The translations under genes and the position numbers were made by a program. Below are positions 12,002 to 22,646 of a stretch of 64,000 bases of DNA, piece by piece; within the stretch, counting starts at the first letter, position 1, and every line of letters starts with the position of its first letter. Origin of the DNA: Novosphingobium mangrovisedimenti (GTDB lineage Bacteria > Pseudomonadota > Alphaproteobacteria > Sphingomonadales > Sphingomonadaceae); the NCBI RefSeq assembly GCF_025153475.1, contig NZ_JANZXA010000003.1, forward strand, positions 248,001 through 312,000, read 5' to 3'. Under the pieces are notes generated by a model. It was not told the origin of the DNA, made no database searches, and was given only the letters and a program-made list of their open reading frames with translations.

Positions 12002-12086
12002 AGGCCGGTAATGTCTGTGCGTCCCGATAGGTGAGCTTTTCATTAAGATTTTGGAAAATATAGATTTATTAAATTCAGCGGTCAGG

Positions 12087-12500
12087 CTATTCATTAGCGC
12101 TAAAGGCCTCAATCCTGACGATATGTTGGGGCGGGGAGATTGTCTGGCCCGAGACGATAACCCGAAGCGCGGCTGTAGATGGTGCACCGTCGGATGCCGG
12201 TTCAACGGCGTCGCTGATTGCGAAGGCTGCCCATCGCTTGGTGCAAGCGACAGTTGCTAAACCGGCTGAATCTACAGGCACGAACTCGCGGGCTTGAGCA
12301 TCAAACCAGAATTTTGGGCCATTTGAGGCGCTCCAATTCGCGTTCGAAAGATCGTTCGCATGGGCGCATCTGTCGAACACCGCCTCAAAATATGCTTCTT
12401 TTGCGGTATCCCAGTAGGGTTTGGTGACGAGGCCGACGAAAAAAGAGATCAAGATCGTTCCAACAGCGGCGGTGAATTTTCGAGATGGTTTGTATGCCAT
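12087..12500 (-). CDS. Hypothetical protein with one N-terminal membrane helix
   Basis: A 137-residue protein I do not recognise. A basic N-terminus (MAYKPSRK) is followed by one hydrophobic helix (TAAVGTILISFFVGLVT, residues about 10-26). A soluble domain with two cysteines follows. GGGAGG lies upstream of the ATG, which supports translation. Base composition is poorer in G+C than its neighbours, suggesting a recent arrival. It stands alone, convergent with the transpeptidase gene. Confidence 0.55.
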   Translation of the reverse strand: MAYKPSRKFTAAVGTILISFFVGLVTKPYWDTAKEAYFEAVFDRCAHANDLSNANWSASNGPKFWFDAQAREFVPVDSAGLATVACTKRWAAFAISDAVEPASDGAPSTAALRVIVSGQTISPPQHIVRIEAFSANE

Positions 12501-12712
12501 CAGCCCCAGCCTCCCGATTGAATTGGCCGACGATAGATGCGCTGACGTTTGCCTGTGTCAACGTCCGCTGCCTGCACGGCTGCGGGGGGCACGCCGCCTT
12601 TGGGCACTACGCCGGCAACGCATCGGCGATTGCCGGGGCCGGGGGCTTGCGCGCGATCCGGGGGAGGCCCACGTTGAGGCCTGCCCCCCCCGATCAATCC
12701 AGAGGACCCGCC

Positions 12713-12997
12713 ATGACCGACAAATCCGCAAGCCGCATCGAAGAAGCGACGTCGCGGGTCATCGAGCTCGAGGCGGAGCTGGAGGCTGCGGGCAGCGCCA
12801 CGACGGAAGAGACTGCGCTGGCCAGGGCCAGGGAGACCCTGCATTCCTGGGTCGACAGCGTCACGGCGGTTGTCGCCACGCCGGGCGTGGGGCGCGTCGT
12901 GCTGATGCACGAAAACGGCACCGAATCGCGCATCGCCTCGCCCGACCTGCCGTTCAAGCTGGCGGTGCCGGTGAACTTCACCAGGCGCGAGGGGTAA
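12713..12997 (+). CDS. Small acidic hypothetical protein with N-terminal coiled coil
   Basis: A 94-residue protein beginning MTDKSASRIEEATSRVIELE. The first 50 residues are Glu/Ala-rich and probably form a coiled coil. The rest (VVATPGVGRVVLMHENGTE) looks like a short beta domain. AGAGGA precedes the ATG. No function is recognised. It is convergent with recQ, and the antisense frame in the same place has no ribosome-binding site and was not called. Confidence 0.55.
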   Translation: MTDKSASRIEEATSRVIELEAELEAAGSATTEETALARARETLHSWVDSVTAVVATPGVGRVVLMHENGTESRIASPDLPFKLAVPVNFTRREG

Positions 12998-13052
12998 CGC
13001 CCCATTTGAAAGTCCGCCGGGTGAAACCGGACGTCACGTCGGACCGATCCGC

Positions 13053-14930
13053 TCAGAACTGCCGGATCACGTGGAGGAATTCCTCGCCGTAGGTATCCAG
13101 CTTGCGCGCGCCGACGCCGCCGATTTCGCCCAGTGCGGCCAGCGAGGAGGGGCGTGCCTGCGCCATTTCGCGCAAGGTGGAATCGTGGAAAATGACGTAG
13201 GGCGGCACGCCCGCGTCCTTCGCCAGATCACGGCGCAACTCGCGCAGGGCGTCGAACAGCGGGTCGCCGACCGGGTTGGCGCCGCCGTCCGCATTGCCCC
13301 GGCGACGGCGTTCCTTCTTGGGCGGGCGCACGATCATCATGCTGGCCTCGCCCTTCAGGATCGTGCGGGCATCGCCGCCCAGCGCCAGCCCGCCATGGTC
13401 GGTGGGCACGAGGCTGCCACGCGCCTGCAGCGCGCGCGATACGGCCTTGAGCAGGGGCTTTTCCTCATCGCGCAGGATGCCGAAGACCGAGAGCTGGTCG
13501 TGCCCGCGCTGCAGCACCCGGTCATCGCTCACGCCCGCGAGCACTTTTTCCAGATGGCCGAGGCCATAGCTCTGCCCGGTGCGGTAGACTGCCGAGAGCA
13601 GCTTCTGCGCGATCGTGGTGGCATCGATCACGTCTGCCGGTTCGAGGCAGTTGTCGCAATTGCCGCACCTGGCGGGCGGCTCCTCGCCGAAGTGGCGTAG
13701 CAGCACGGCGCGGCGGCACTCGGCGGTCTCGACCAGCCCTGCCAGCGATTCGAGGCGCTGGCGTTCGCTCTGCTGGCGGTGCTCCTCGACTTCGGAGAGG
13801 CGCTGGCGGGCGCGGGCGAAATCGTCGGCGCCCCAGAACATCACCGCCACCGAAGGATCGCCGTCGCGCCCGGCGCGGCCGGTTTCCTGGTAGTAGGCCT
13901 CGATCGACTTGGGGATGCCGGCGTGGGCGACGAAGCGCACGTCGGGTTTGTCGATGCCCATGCCGAAGGCGACGGTGGCGACCATCACCATGTCCTCGCT
14001 GGCGACGAAGGCGGCCTGGTTGCGCGCGCGCACGTCCGGCGAGAGTCCGGCGTGGTAGGGCAGCACGCGCCGGCCGGTGGCCGAGGCGAGTTTTTCGGCC
14101 AGCTGCTCGACGCGCGCGCGGGTGGGCGCATAGACGATGCCGGGGCCGGGGTTCTCGTCGAGCACGGCCTTGATCTGGTGCATCGCGCTTTCGCGCGGGC
14201 GGATGGCGTAGCGGATGTTGGGGCGGTCGAACCCGGCGACGATCAGCCCGTCCTCGGCAATGCCGAGCTGGGCGAGGATGTCGGTGCGGGTGTGGTGATC
14301 GGCCGTCGCGGTCAGCGCGAGGCGCGGGACGTGCGGGAAGGCATCGAGCAGCGGCCTCAGCAGGCGGTAGTCGGGCCGGAAATCGTGGCCCCATTCCGAA
14401 ACGCAGTGCGCCTCGTCGATGGCGAACAGGGCGATCCGCGCGCGGCTGAGGAGTTCGCGGAAATGCGGCTGGCTGGCGCGCTCGGGCGCGACGTAGAGCA
14501 GGTCCAGCTCACCGGCGCGGAAGCGGTCCATGGTCTCGCCGCGGTTCTCGTCGGCACTGGTCAGCGTGGCGGCGCGGATGCCGTTGGCAGTCGCCGAGCG
14601 CAACTGGTCATGCATCAGCGCGATCAGCGGCGAGACGACCACGCAAGTGCCGGGCAGCAGCACGGCGGGAAGCTGGTAGGTCAGCGACTTGCCCGCGCCG
14701 GTGGGCATGACCGCCAGCGTCGACTGCCCGTGGAGCACGCGCTCGACCACCCGGTCCTGCACGCCGCGAAAGCCGGGAAAGCCGAAGACATCGTGCAGCG
14801 CCTGTGAGACGGCTTCGGGCGAGGGCGGCTCGGCCGGAGTCTGGTCGATGTCGGGCGCGTATGCATCGAGCATGTCCGCGTCCGGTTCGCCGTAGAAAGT
14901 CGTCTCGAAAGGCCAGTCGTCGTCGTTCAC
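13053..14930 (-). CDS. recQ: ATP-dependent DNA helicase RecQ
   Basis: A 625-residue 3'-5' DNA helicase for recombination and fork repair. Walker A is MPTGAGKSLTYQLP (about residue 76). The DEAH box is in FAIDEAHCVSEWGHDFRPDYR (recQ-specific aromatic-rich loop included, about residue 170). The RecQ-Ct zinc module uses C-RRAV...CGNCDNC (about residues 395-425). A winged helix and an HRDC domain (FDALRELRRDLAKDAGVPPY onward) complete the protein. The length is usual. A Glu/Asp-rich N-terminal extension of about 40 residues precedes the helicase core. Confidence 0.96.
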   Translation of the reverse strand: MNDDDWPFETTFYGEPDADMLDAYAPDIDQTPAEPPSPEAVSQALHDVFGFPGFRGVQDRVVERVLHGQSTLAVMPTGAGKSLTYQLPAVLLPGTCVVVSPLIALMHDQLRSATANGIRAATLTSADENRGETMDRFRAGELDLLYVAPERASQPHFRELLSRARIALFAIDEAHCVSEWGHDFRPDYRLLRPLLDAFPHVPRLALTATADHHTRTDILAQLGIAEDGLIVAGFDRPNIRYAIRPRESAMHQIKAVLDENPGPGIVYAPTRARVEQLAEKLASATGRRVLPYHAGLSPDVRARNQAAFVASEDMVMVATVAFGMGIDKPDVRFVAHAGIPKSIEAYYQETGRAGRDGDPSVAVMFWGADDFARARQRLSEVEEHRQQSERQRLESLAGLVETAECRRAVLLRHFGEEPPARCGNCDNCLEPADVIDATTIAQKLLSAVYRTGQSYGLGHLEKVLAGVSDDRVLQRGHDQLSVFGILRDEEKPLLKAVSRALQARGSLVPTDHGGLALGGDARTILKGEASMMIVRPPKKERRRRGNADGGANPVGDPLFDALRELRRDLAKDAGVPPYVIFHDSTLREMAQARPSSLAALGEIGGVGARKLDTYGEEFLHVIRQF

Positions 14931-15025
14931 GGGCGCGTTATGGCAGAGCCCGGGAGTGCAGGCAAAGCCCCGGGCGCCGTGAAACTTCGTTCATCCGCAA
15001 CAAGTGTACGGATGCGGCGGGATTT

Positions 15026-15814
15026 TCAGCTGAAGACATCGCTGAGCTGTCCATCGGTGCCGCCGTCCCTGATCGTCACTGTTTCCAGGTAGATCGAGGC
15101 CAGAAGCCCGCTGATCAGCACGCCGAACACCCATCCGCTGAAGATCGAAAGGAGCCATCCCAGCGGGCTGGCAGTCATGGCGCTGGCCATGCCCATCATG
15201 CTTCCGCCGAGCACGGCACCCAGCACGCCGAAGGCCACCACGTAGACGACGACGAGCACGACCAGCAGCGTGACGAAGATCATCATCCGCGATCCCCTGG
15301 TCAGCTCGCGGCTGCGGCCGAAGCTGGCGAAGACACCCAGGTTCTCGCCGACGAGGGCTGGCATGGCGACGCTCCACATCGTCATCAGGATCAGGCCCGG
15401 CACGATCAGCGCAATCCAGCCGATGACGACGCCGAGGTACCAGAGCAGGGTCAGGCCGATCATCGGCACGAGCTTCGCCAGCCCTTCGCTGACGCAGTCC
15501 GCCAGCGAGGTCGGCTTTCCGCTGCTGGATTCGAGGAGGCCGTGCAGCGATCCGGTGAAGGTGAAGGCGCCGAGCGCCAGCGACAAGACTATCGAGCCCC
15601 AGTACCAGCCGGACGAGAATATCGCCAGGGCAGCCAGCGGATCGCCGCTCGTCTGCGTGCTGGTCAACGTGCCCATCATAAGCCGCTGGGTGAAGAACTG
15701 CACCCCGACGTTACCGATCTGGACCAGCAGCACGAACAGCCCGACGCTCGGCAAAGTCGAGACGATCAGGTTGAACGTGCGCGATAAGGTCCTGCCAATA
15801 TTGAAGGATTCCAT
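15026..15814 (-). CDS. Multi-pass membrane protein of unknown function
   Basis: A 262-residue integral membrane protein with about six hydrophobic segments and a short cytoplasmic N-terminus (MESFNIGRTLSRTFNLI). The layout and the IALIVPGLILMTMWSVAMPALVGEN segment resemble the YciC / glycerophosphodiesterase-membrane-domain type proteins common in bacteria, whose role is unknown. It stands alone between recQ and metH; no operon partner is evident. Confidence 0.8.
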   Translation of the reverse strand: MESFNIGRTLSRTFNLIVSTLPSVGLFVLLVQIGNVGVQFFTQRLMMGTLTSTQTSGDPLAALAIFSSGWYWGSIVLSLALGAFTFTGSLHGLLESSSGKPTSLADCVSEGLAKLVPMIGLTLLWYLGVVIGWIALIVPGLILMTMWSVAMPALVGENLGVFASFGRSRELTRGSRMMIFVTLLVVLVVVYVVAFGVLGAVLGGSMMGMASAMTASPLGWLLSIFSGWVFGVLISGLLASIYLETVTIRDGGTDGQLSDVFS

Positions 15815-15874
15815 GGCCCCACCTTCATTTCAGAGGAAGGGACAGGGTACTGCCTCTGTTCGCGATTGCCAGCT

Positions 15875-18478
<2,604 letters not shown>

Positions 18479-18525
18479 GATTTTTCTCGTTGGATCAGAT
18501 TTTTGCTGCATCTGTCCATCCAACT

Positions 18526-18580
18526 CCGCTCAGGCTGAGCTTGTCGAAGGATGGGGCTTCGACAAGCTCAGCCTGAGCGG
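18526..18580. repeat. Perfect inverted repeat with 24-bp arms (dispersed intergenic hairpin type)
   Basis: The arms at 18526-18549 and 18557-18580 are exact reverse complements around a 7-base loop (GATGGGG). The core CTTCGACAAGCTCAG is a familiar dispersed hairpin in sphingomonad and other high-GC genomes (from general knowledge; not searched). The right arm contains the stop codon and last codons of the GNAT gene, and the left arm leads into the metH gene. Confidence 0.85.
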
Positions 18581-19131
18581 GATTGAGGGAGCAGTTCAAG
18601 CGAGGGCGAGCTGGCTGCCAGAGGGCAGGCCAGCACGAAGTCGTCGTAAGTCTTGCCGCCGACGTCGAAGCGGCGGGTGCCGATCGTCTCGAAGCCGTGC
18701 TTGCGGTAGTAGGCGAGGGCGCGGTGGTTGTCGTCCTTCACGCCGAGCAGCAGGCGGGAATGGCCCGATGATGCCGCCTTGACGGCGTCCATCAGGCCCC
18801 GGGCAATGCCGCTGCCCTGAAAGCGCGAGAACAGGTAGATGCGCTTGAGTTCAATGTCGCCCGCCTCTGCCTGTTCCAGCTCGGGCCTGCACAGCAGCGC
18901 ATAGCCGACCGGCGCTCCGCCCGGCTCGACTTCGGCGATCCACGCCTGCGCGCCCTTGGCGAAATAGGCGCGGTAGGCATCGGTTGAATGCTGGCGTGCG
19001 CAATGCGCGACGATCCCCGCCCCGTCGACCACGCCGGCGAAGCTTTCGAGGAACGTCGCGGCACCCACGAGGGTGAGCGCCTCGACATCGTCAGGCCCCA
19101 CAGGCCGGATGTGCCAGTCGGCACCCGCCAT
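18568..19131 (-). CDS. GNAT-family N-acetyltransferase
   Basis: A 187-residue acetyltransferase. The acetyl-CoA binding motif is visible in LKRIYLFSRFQGSGIARGLMDA (residues about 92-113), followed by LLLGVKDDNHRALAYYRKHGFETIGTRRF. The substrate is unknown. Its ATG follows the metH (homocysteine part) stop by one base (TGACATG), so it is translationally coupled and sits between the two halves of MetH. The last four codons and the stop lie in the inverted repeat at 18526-18580, suggesting that repeat insertion reshaped the 3' end. Confidence 0.88.
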   Translation of the reverse strand: MAGADWHIRPVGPDDVEALTLVGAATFLESFAGVVDGAGIVAHCARQHSTDAYRAYFAKGAQAWIAEVEPGGAPVGYALLCRPELEQAEAGDIELKRIYLFSRFQGSGIARGLMDAVKAASSGHSRLLLGVKDDNHRALAYYRKHGFETIGTRRFDVGGKTYDDFVLACPLAASSPSLELLPQSRSG

Positions 19132-19132
19132 G

Positions 19133-20194
19133 TCAGGCCGCCAGGGTGAAGGGCTCGAGGCCCGCCAGACGCGTCACCGGCTCCAGCACCGGCACCTTGC
19201 GCGGCGGCACGCCCGCGACGGCCCTGGCCATGGCGGCGATGTGCGCGGGGGTGGAGCCGCAGCAGCCGCCCAGCACGTTGACCTGCCCGGCGATGGCCCA
19301 TTCCTTGACGAATCCGGCGGTGGTGTCGGGCATTTCGTCATAGGCGCCCAGTTCGTTGGGCAGGCCGGCGTTGGGGTAGATCATGATCAGCGTGTCGGCG
19401 ATTTCGGACAGCGCCTTCACATGCGGGCGAAGCTGGGTCGCGCCGAACGAGCAGTTGAGGCCTACGGTCACCGGCTTGGCGTGGCGCACGGCGTGCCAGA
19501 AGGCTTCCACCGTATGGCCCGAGAGGTTGCGACCGGAAAGGTCGGTCAGCGTCATCGACAGCATGATTGGCACTTCGCGGCCGAGTTCGGCTTCGAGCTG
19601 CTTGACCGCCATGATCCCGGCCTTGGCATTGAGCGTGTCGAACACCGTCTCGATCAGGATGAAGTCCGCGCCGCCTTCGACGAGGGCGGCGGCCTGTTCC
19701 TTGTAGACATCGACCAGCGTGTCCCAGTCGATCTCGCGGTAGCCCGGATCGTTGACGTCGGGGCTGAGCGAGAGCGTCTTGTTGGTCGGGCCGATGGCGC
19801 CGGCGACGAAGCGGGGCCTGATTATCCCGTTTTTGGCGTCCTTCGCCTGGTATTCGTCGGCCATGCGCCGCGCGAGCTTGGCCGAGGCGATATTGATTTC
19901 GCGCACGAGGTGCTCGGCGCCGTAGTCGGCCTGGCTGATGCGGTTGGCGCTGAACGTGTTGGTCTCGGCGATGTCGGCCCCGGCCTCGAAATAGGCGCGG
20001 TGGATCGCCTCGGGCACTTCGGGCTTGGTCAGCGCGAGGATGTCGTTGTTGCCCTTCTGGTCGTGCGAAAGACCCAGATCACCGGCATAGTCCTCTTCGG
20101 AGAGCTTCCAGTTCTGGATTTCGGTGCCGAAGGCGCCGTCGGTGATGAGGATGCGCTTGGCAGCCTCGGCGAGGAACGTTTCGCGGGCGCTCAT
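19133..20194 (-). CDS. metH: Methionine synthase, homocysteine S-methyltransferase part
   Basis: A 353-residue homocysteine S-methyltransferase module, equal to the N-terminal quarter of E. coli MetH. It begins ETFLAEAAKRILITDGAFGTEIQ. The zinc-binding cysteines are in VGLNCSFGA (about residue 235) and GGCCGSTPAHI (about residue 305). It must work in trans with the 867-residue B12 protein to make methionine. The ATG at 20194 overlaps the metF stop (ATGA). Confidence 0.95.
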   Translation of the reverse strand: MSARETFLAEAAKRILITDGAFGTEIQNWKLSEEDYAGDLGLSHDQKGNNDILALTKPEVPEAIHRAYFEAGADIAETNTFSANRISQADYGAEHLVREINIASAKLARRMADEYQAKDAKNGIIRPRFVAGAIGPTNKTLSLSPDVNDPGYREIDWDTLVDVYKEQAAALVEGGADFILIETVFDTLNAKAGIMAVKQLEAELGREVPIMLSMTLTDLSGRNLSGHTVEAFWHAVRHAKPVTVGLNCSFGATQLRPHVKALSEIADTLIMIYPNAGLPNELGAYDEMPDTTAGFVKEWAIAGQVNVLGGCCGSTPAHIAAMARAVAGVPPRKVPVLEPVTRLAGLEPFTLAA

Positions 20195-21108
20195 GCGGCA
20201 ATCTCCCCAATGACCGGTTTCGGACGAAGGCCCAGCAACTGGCAGATCGCGTAAGTCTGCTCGGCCTTGTTCAATGTATAGAAGTGAAAGTCGCGCACGC
20301 CACCGTCGTAGAGGCGCTTGCACAGGTCGGCGGCGGCAACCGCGGCGACCAGCGCGCGCGGGCCGGGGCGCTCGTCGAGCCCCTCGAACATGGATTCGAG
20401 CCAGCCGGGGATTTCGGTGTTGCCCGACATGCGGCGGATCGCGGCAAAGCTCGTCACGGGCATGATGCCAGGCAGGATCGGTGCGGTGATGCCCGCGGCC
20501 AGCGCCTTGTCGAGGAAACGGAAATAGGCGTCGGTCGAAAAGAAGAACTGCGTGATCGCCCGGCTGGCGCCGGCATCGATCTTGCGCTTGAGATTGTCGA
20601 GGTCGGCCTGGGCGCTCAGGGCCTCGGGATGGACCTCGGGATAGGCGGCGACCGAGATGTCGAAGTCGTGCCGCGCCTTGAGGCCCTCGACGAGGTCAGC
20701 CGCGCAGGTATAGCCTTCAGGGTGCGGAACGAACTTTCCGCCATCGGCCGGCGGCGGGTCGCCGCGCAGGGCGACAATGTGGCGCACGCCCGCTTCCCAG
20801 TACTGGTCGGCGATCTCGTCGATCTCGCCCCTGCTCGCGCCGACGCAGGTCAGGTGGGCGGCGGGCACCAGATCGGTCTCGCGCACCAGACGCGAAACGG
20901 TGGCATGCGTGCGCTCGCGCGTCGATCCGCCCGCGCCGTAGGTTACCGAGACGAAGCCGGGCGCCAGCGGGGCGAGCTGGGTGATCGCGTCCCACAACTG
21001 GGCTTCCATCTTCTCCGTCTTGGGCGGGAAGAATTCGAAGGAGACGGATATGTCGCCCGGCAGCTCCCCGAAAAGGGGGCGTTCGGCCGGTCTTTGGGCG
21101 GCAGTCAT
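20191..21108 (-). CDS. metF: Methylenetetrahydrofolate reductase
   Basis: A 305-residue flavoprotein that makes 5-methyl-THF, the methyl donor for MetH. Family segments are SVSFEFFPPKTEKMEAQLWD (about residue 20), FVSVTYGAGGSTRERTHATV (about residue 52) and FFFSTDAYFRFLD (about residue 185). The ATG at 21108 overlaps the stop of the upstream regulator (ATGA), and its own stop overlaps metH. The three genes are therefore one coupled unit. Confidence 0.97.
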   Translation of the reverse strand: MTAAQRPAERPLFGELPGDISVSFEFFPPKTEKMEAQLWDAITQLAPLAPGFVSVTYGAGGSTRERTHATVSRLVRETDLVPAAHLTCVGASRGEIDEIADQYWEAGVRHIVALRGDPPPADGGKFVPHPEGYTCAADLVEGLKARHDFDISVAAYPEVHPEALSAQADLDNLKRKIDAGASRAITQFFFSTDAYFRFLDKALAAGITAPILPGIMPVTSFAAIRRMSGNTEIPGWLESMFEGLDERPGPRALVAAVAAADLCKRLYDGGVRDFHFYTLNKAEQTYAICQLLGLRPKPVIGEIAA

Positions 21109-22112
21109 TCGGCAGGTGTCTTTCGTCTTGGGGTTTTCTTGTCGGTGCCGGCCGGCGCCGTGGCGCAATCGCGGCGGGCCGTCCAGATCTTCACGGTGAG
21201 CGGATCGCCGGGCAGCGCCACCGGGGTGTCCGGAACGAGCCCGGCCTCGCCCAGCAGCGCGATCATCTGTTCGTCGGAAAAGCCCAGGCGGGCGTGGGCA
21301 TGGCGTTCGCGCAGTTCCTCGCGGGCGTGCGCGGCAAGGTCGACCACGGCGATGCGGCCGGAAGGGCGCAGCACGCGCGCGGCTTCGGCCAGCACCGCCC
21401 CGGGGTCCTGCGCATAGTGCAGCACCTGATGGAACAGCACGGTATCGAATGTCCCGGCGTCGAAGGGCAGGTCGGTGAAGTCGCCCTGGATGAGGTTCAC
21501 CTTGTCCGCCGGCAGTGCCTGCAGCCGCGCGCGGGCGATGCGCAGCATTTCCGGGCTCTTGTCGAGCGCGGTTACCTGCGCGGCGCGCGCGGCCAGCAGT
21601 TCGGCCATGCGCCCGGTCCCGGTGCCGATGTCGAGAAGCGCGCCCAGCCCGCGCCCGTCGAGCGCCGCGAGCAGGGCGGCTTCCACCGGCTCGTCGGCAC
21701 CATGCAGCAGGCGCAGGGTGTCCCATTCCTCGGCGTGGCGGGCGAAGTAGGCCTGGGCGCTCGCCTCGCGGCCGGCGCGAATCGCGGCGAGGTGCCGGCG
21801 GTCTTCGGCGCAGCGTGCCGCGAACGTGCCGTCTTCCTGTTCGGCGACCGCCAGCAGGCGCGCGGCGGCGGCTCCCAGGGGCGGGCTGCCCTGTTCGTTC
21901 ACCGCGCTGCGCAGGAAGACCCAGCTGCCTTCCTTGCGGCGTTCGGCAAGGCCGGCGTCGCACAGGATGCGGATGTGGCGCGATACGCGCGGCTGGCTCT
22001 GGCCGAGCACTTGCGCCAGCTCGCCCACGGCCAGTTCCATGTGCGCGAGCAGGCGCATGATGCGCAGCCGCGTCGGTTCCGAAAGCGCTCTCAGGAGGGG
22101 GTCGATCCGCAT
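21105..22112 (-). CDS. ArsR-type HTH fused to SAM-dependent methyltransferase (SahR-like regulator)
   Basis: A 335-residue protein with an ArsR-type winged helix (residues about 1-95; LAQVLGQSQPRVSRHIRILCDAGLA) and a class I methyltransferase fold (LLDIGTGTGRMAELLA about residue 160, LIQGDFTDLPFDAGTFDTV about residue 208). It heads the metF-metH operon. This matches SahR-like regulators of the methionine cycle in Proteobacteria, which respond to S-adenosylhomocysteine (family knowledge; effector here inferred). The C-terminal domain may serve as a SAM/SAH sensor rather than an enzyme. Translation probably starts on a leaderless mRNA (see promoter). Confidence 0.88.
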   Translation of the reverse strand: MRIDPLLRALSEPTRLRIMRLLAHMELAVGELAQVLGQSQPRVSRHIRILCDAGLAERRKEGSWVFLRSAVNEQGSPPLGAAAARLLAVAEQEDGTFAARCAEDRRHLAAIRAGREASAQAYFARHAEEWDTLRLLHGADEPVEAALLAALDGRGLGALLDIGTGTGRMAELLAARAAQVTALDKSPEMLRIARARLQALPADKVNLIQGDFTDLPFDAGTFDTVLFHQVLHYAQDPGAVLAEAARVLRPSGRIAVVDLAAHAREELRERHAHARLGFSDEQMIALLGEAGLVPDTPVALPGDPLTVKIWTARRDCATAPAGTDKKTPRRKTPAE

Positions 22113-22119
22113 GCCAGAT

Positions 22120-22148
22120 CATATAAAGATATCTTTATATGTGTGCAA
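22120..22148 (-). promoter_or_regulatory. Met operon promoter with 20-bp perfect palindrome
   Basis: On the minus strand a -35 TTGCAC (22143-22148) and -10 TATATG (22120-22125) are 17 bases apart. The perfect palindrome ATATAAAGATATCTTTATAT (22121-22140) fills the spacer and most of the -10. The predicted transcription start falls within about two bases of the ATG at 22112, so the transcript should be leaderless. Binding of the SahR-like protein here would block RNA polymerase. Confidence 0.75.
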
Positions 22149-22280
22149 CCCCAAGGATTTCAGCGGGTTTGCACCTCTCCACTTCCTATTTGCGTTGCAC
22201 CATTGTCTCGTCTAAAGAATGGCGCTGCAGGCTTGCCTGCAAGCGTTGGCCTATGGGCCAAACAATGCAAGGGGATTCGC

Positions 22281-22451
22281 ATGAAGAAGATTGCTTTCGC
22301 CGCGTTCGCGTCGGCTGCTGCTCTGTCGCTCGCCGCTTGCGGTGAGACTCCGACCGACACCGCTACCGAGTCGGTTGAGACCGCTCCGGAAGAGATGATG
22401 ACCGGTGACGCCACCGACATGCCGACCGAGGCTCCGTCCGAGGCGATGTAA
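22281..22451 (+). CDS. Small acidic lipoprotein
   Basis: A 56-residue secreted lipoprotein. The signal peptide MKKIAFAAFASAAALSLAAC ends in a lipobox (LAAC) with Cys20. The mature part is about 36 residues, rich in Thr, Glu and Pro (ETPTDTATESVETAPEE). AAGGGG lies upstream of the ATG. No family is recognised; small lipoproteins of this kind are common in sphingomonads. It is followed by two hairpin terminators. Confidence 0.8.
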   Translation: MKKIAFAAFASAAALSLAACGETPTDTATESVETAPEEMMTGDATDMPTEAPSEAM

Positions 22452-22534
22452 TCGGCGCAGGGGGCTGGTGCCTGCCTTACCGGCACACCGGCCCCCGCCG
22501 CTTTCCATTCCGTCCGGTTTCGGGCAAATGGAGA

Positions 22535-22582
22535 GTCCGTCGAAAGGCGGACGAAAGCCCTCCCCACCGGGAGGGTTTTTTG
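22535..22582 (+). terminator. Tandem hairpins: GNRA hairpin plus intrinsic terminator
   Basis: A 7-bp stem capped by GAAA (22535-22552) is followed five bases later by a perfect 7-bp stem with loop CACC (22558-22575) and a T-run. The second hairpin is a classic rho-independent terminator for the lipoprotein gene. Confidence 0.85.
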
Positions 22583-22607
22583 TTTGTGCAGCACGGTTGC
22601 ACGACAG

Positions 22608-22632
22608 CCCGTCCCGCAAGGGGCGGGTTTTT
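22608..22632 (+). terminator. Second intrinsic terminator before nadE
   Basis: CCCGTCCC-GCAA-GGGGCGGG followed by five T residues. It is a backup terminator about 25 bases after the first, and ends 15 bases before the nadE start at 22647, so nadE needs either read-through or a promoter overlapping this stretch. Confidence 0.75.
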
Positions 22633-22646
22633 AATTGCAAGGACCC

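Noticed and set aside
12694..13005. Minus-strand frame opposite the 94-residue hypothetical gene
   Set aside because: It lacks a ribosome-binding site, while the plus-strand frame has AGAGGA and a sensible coiled-coil pattern.
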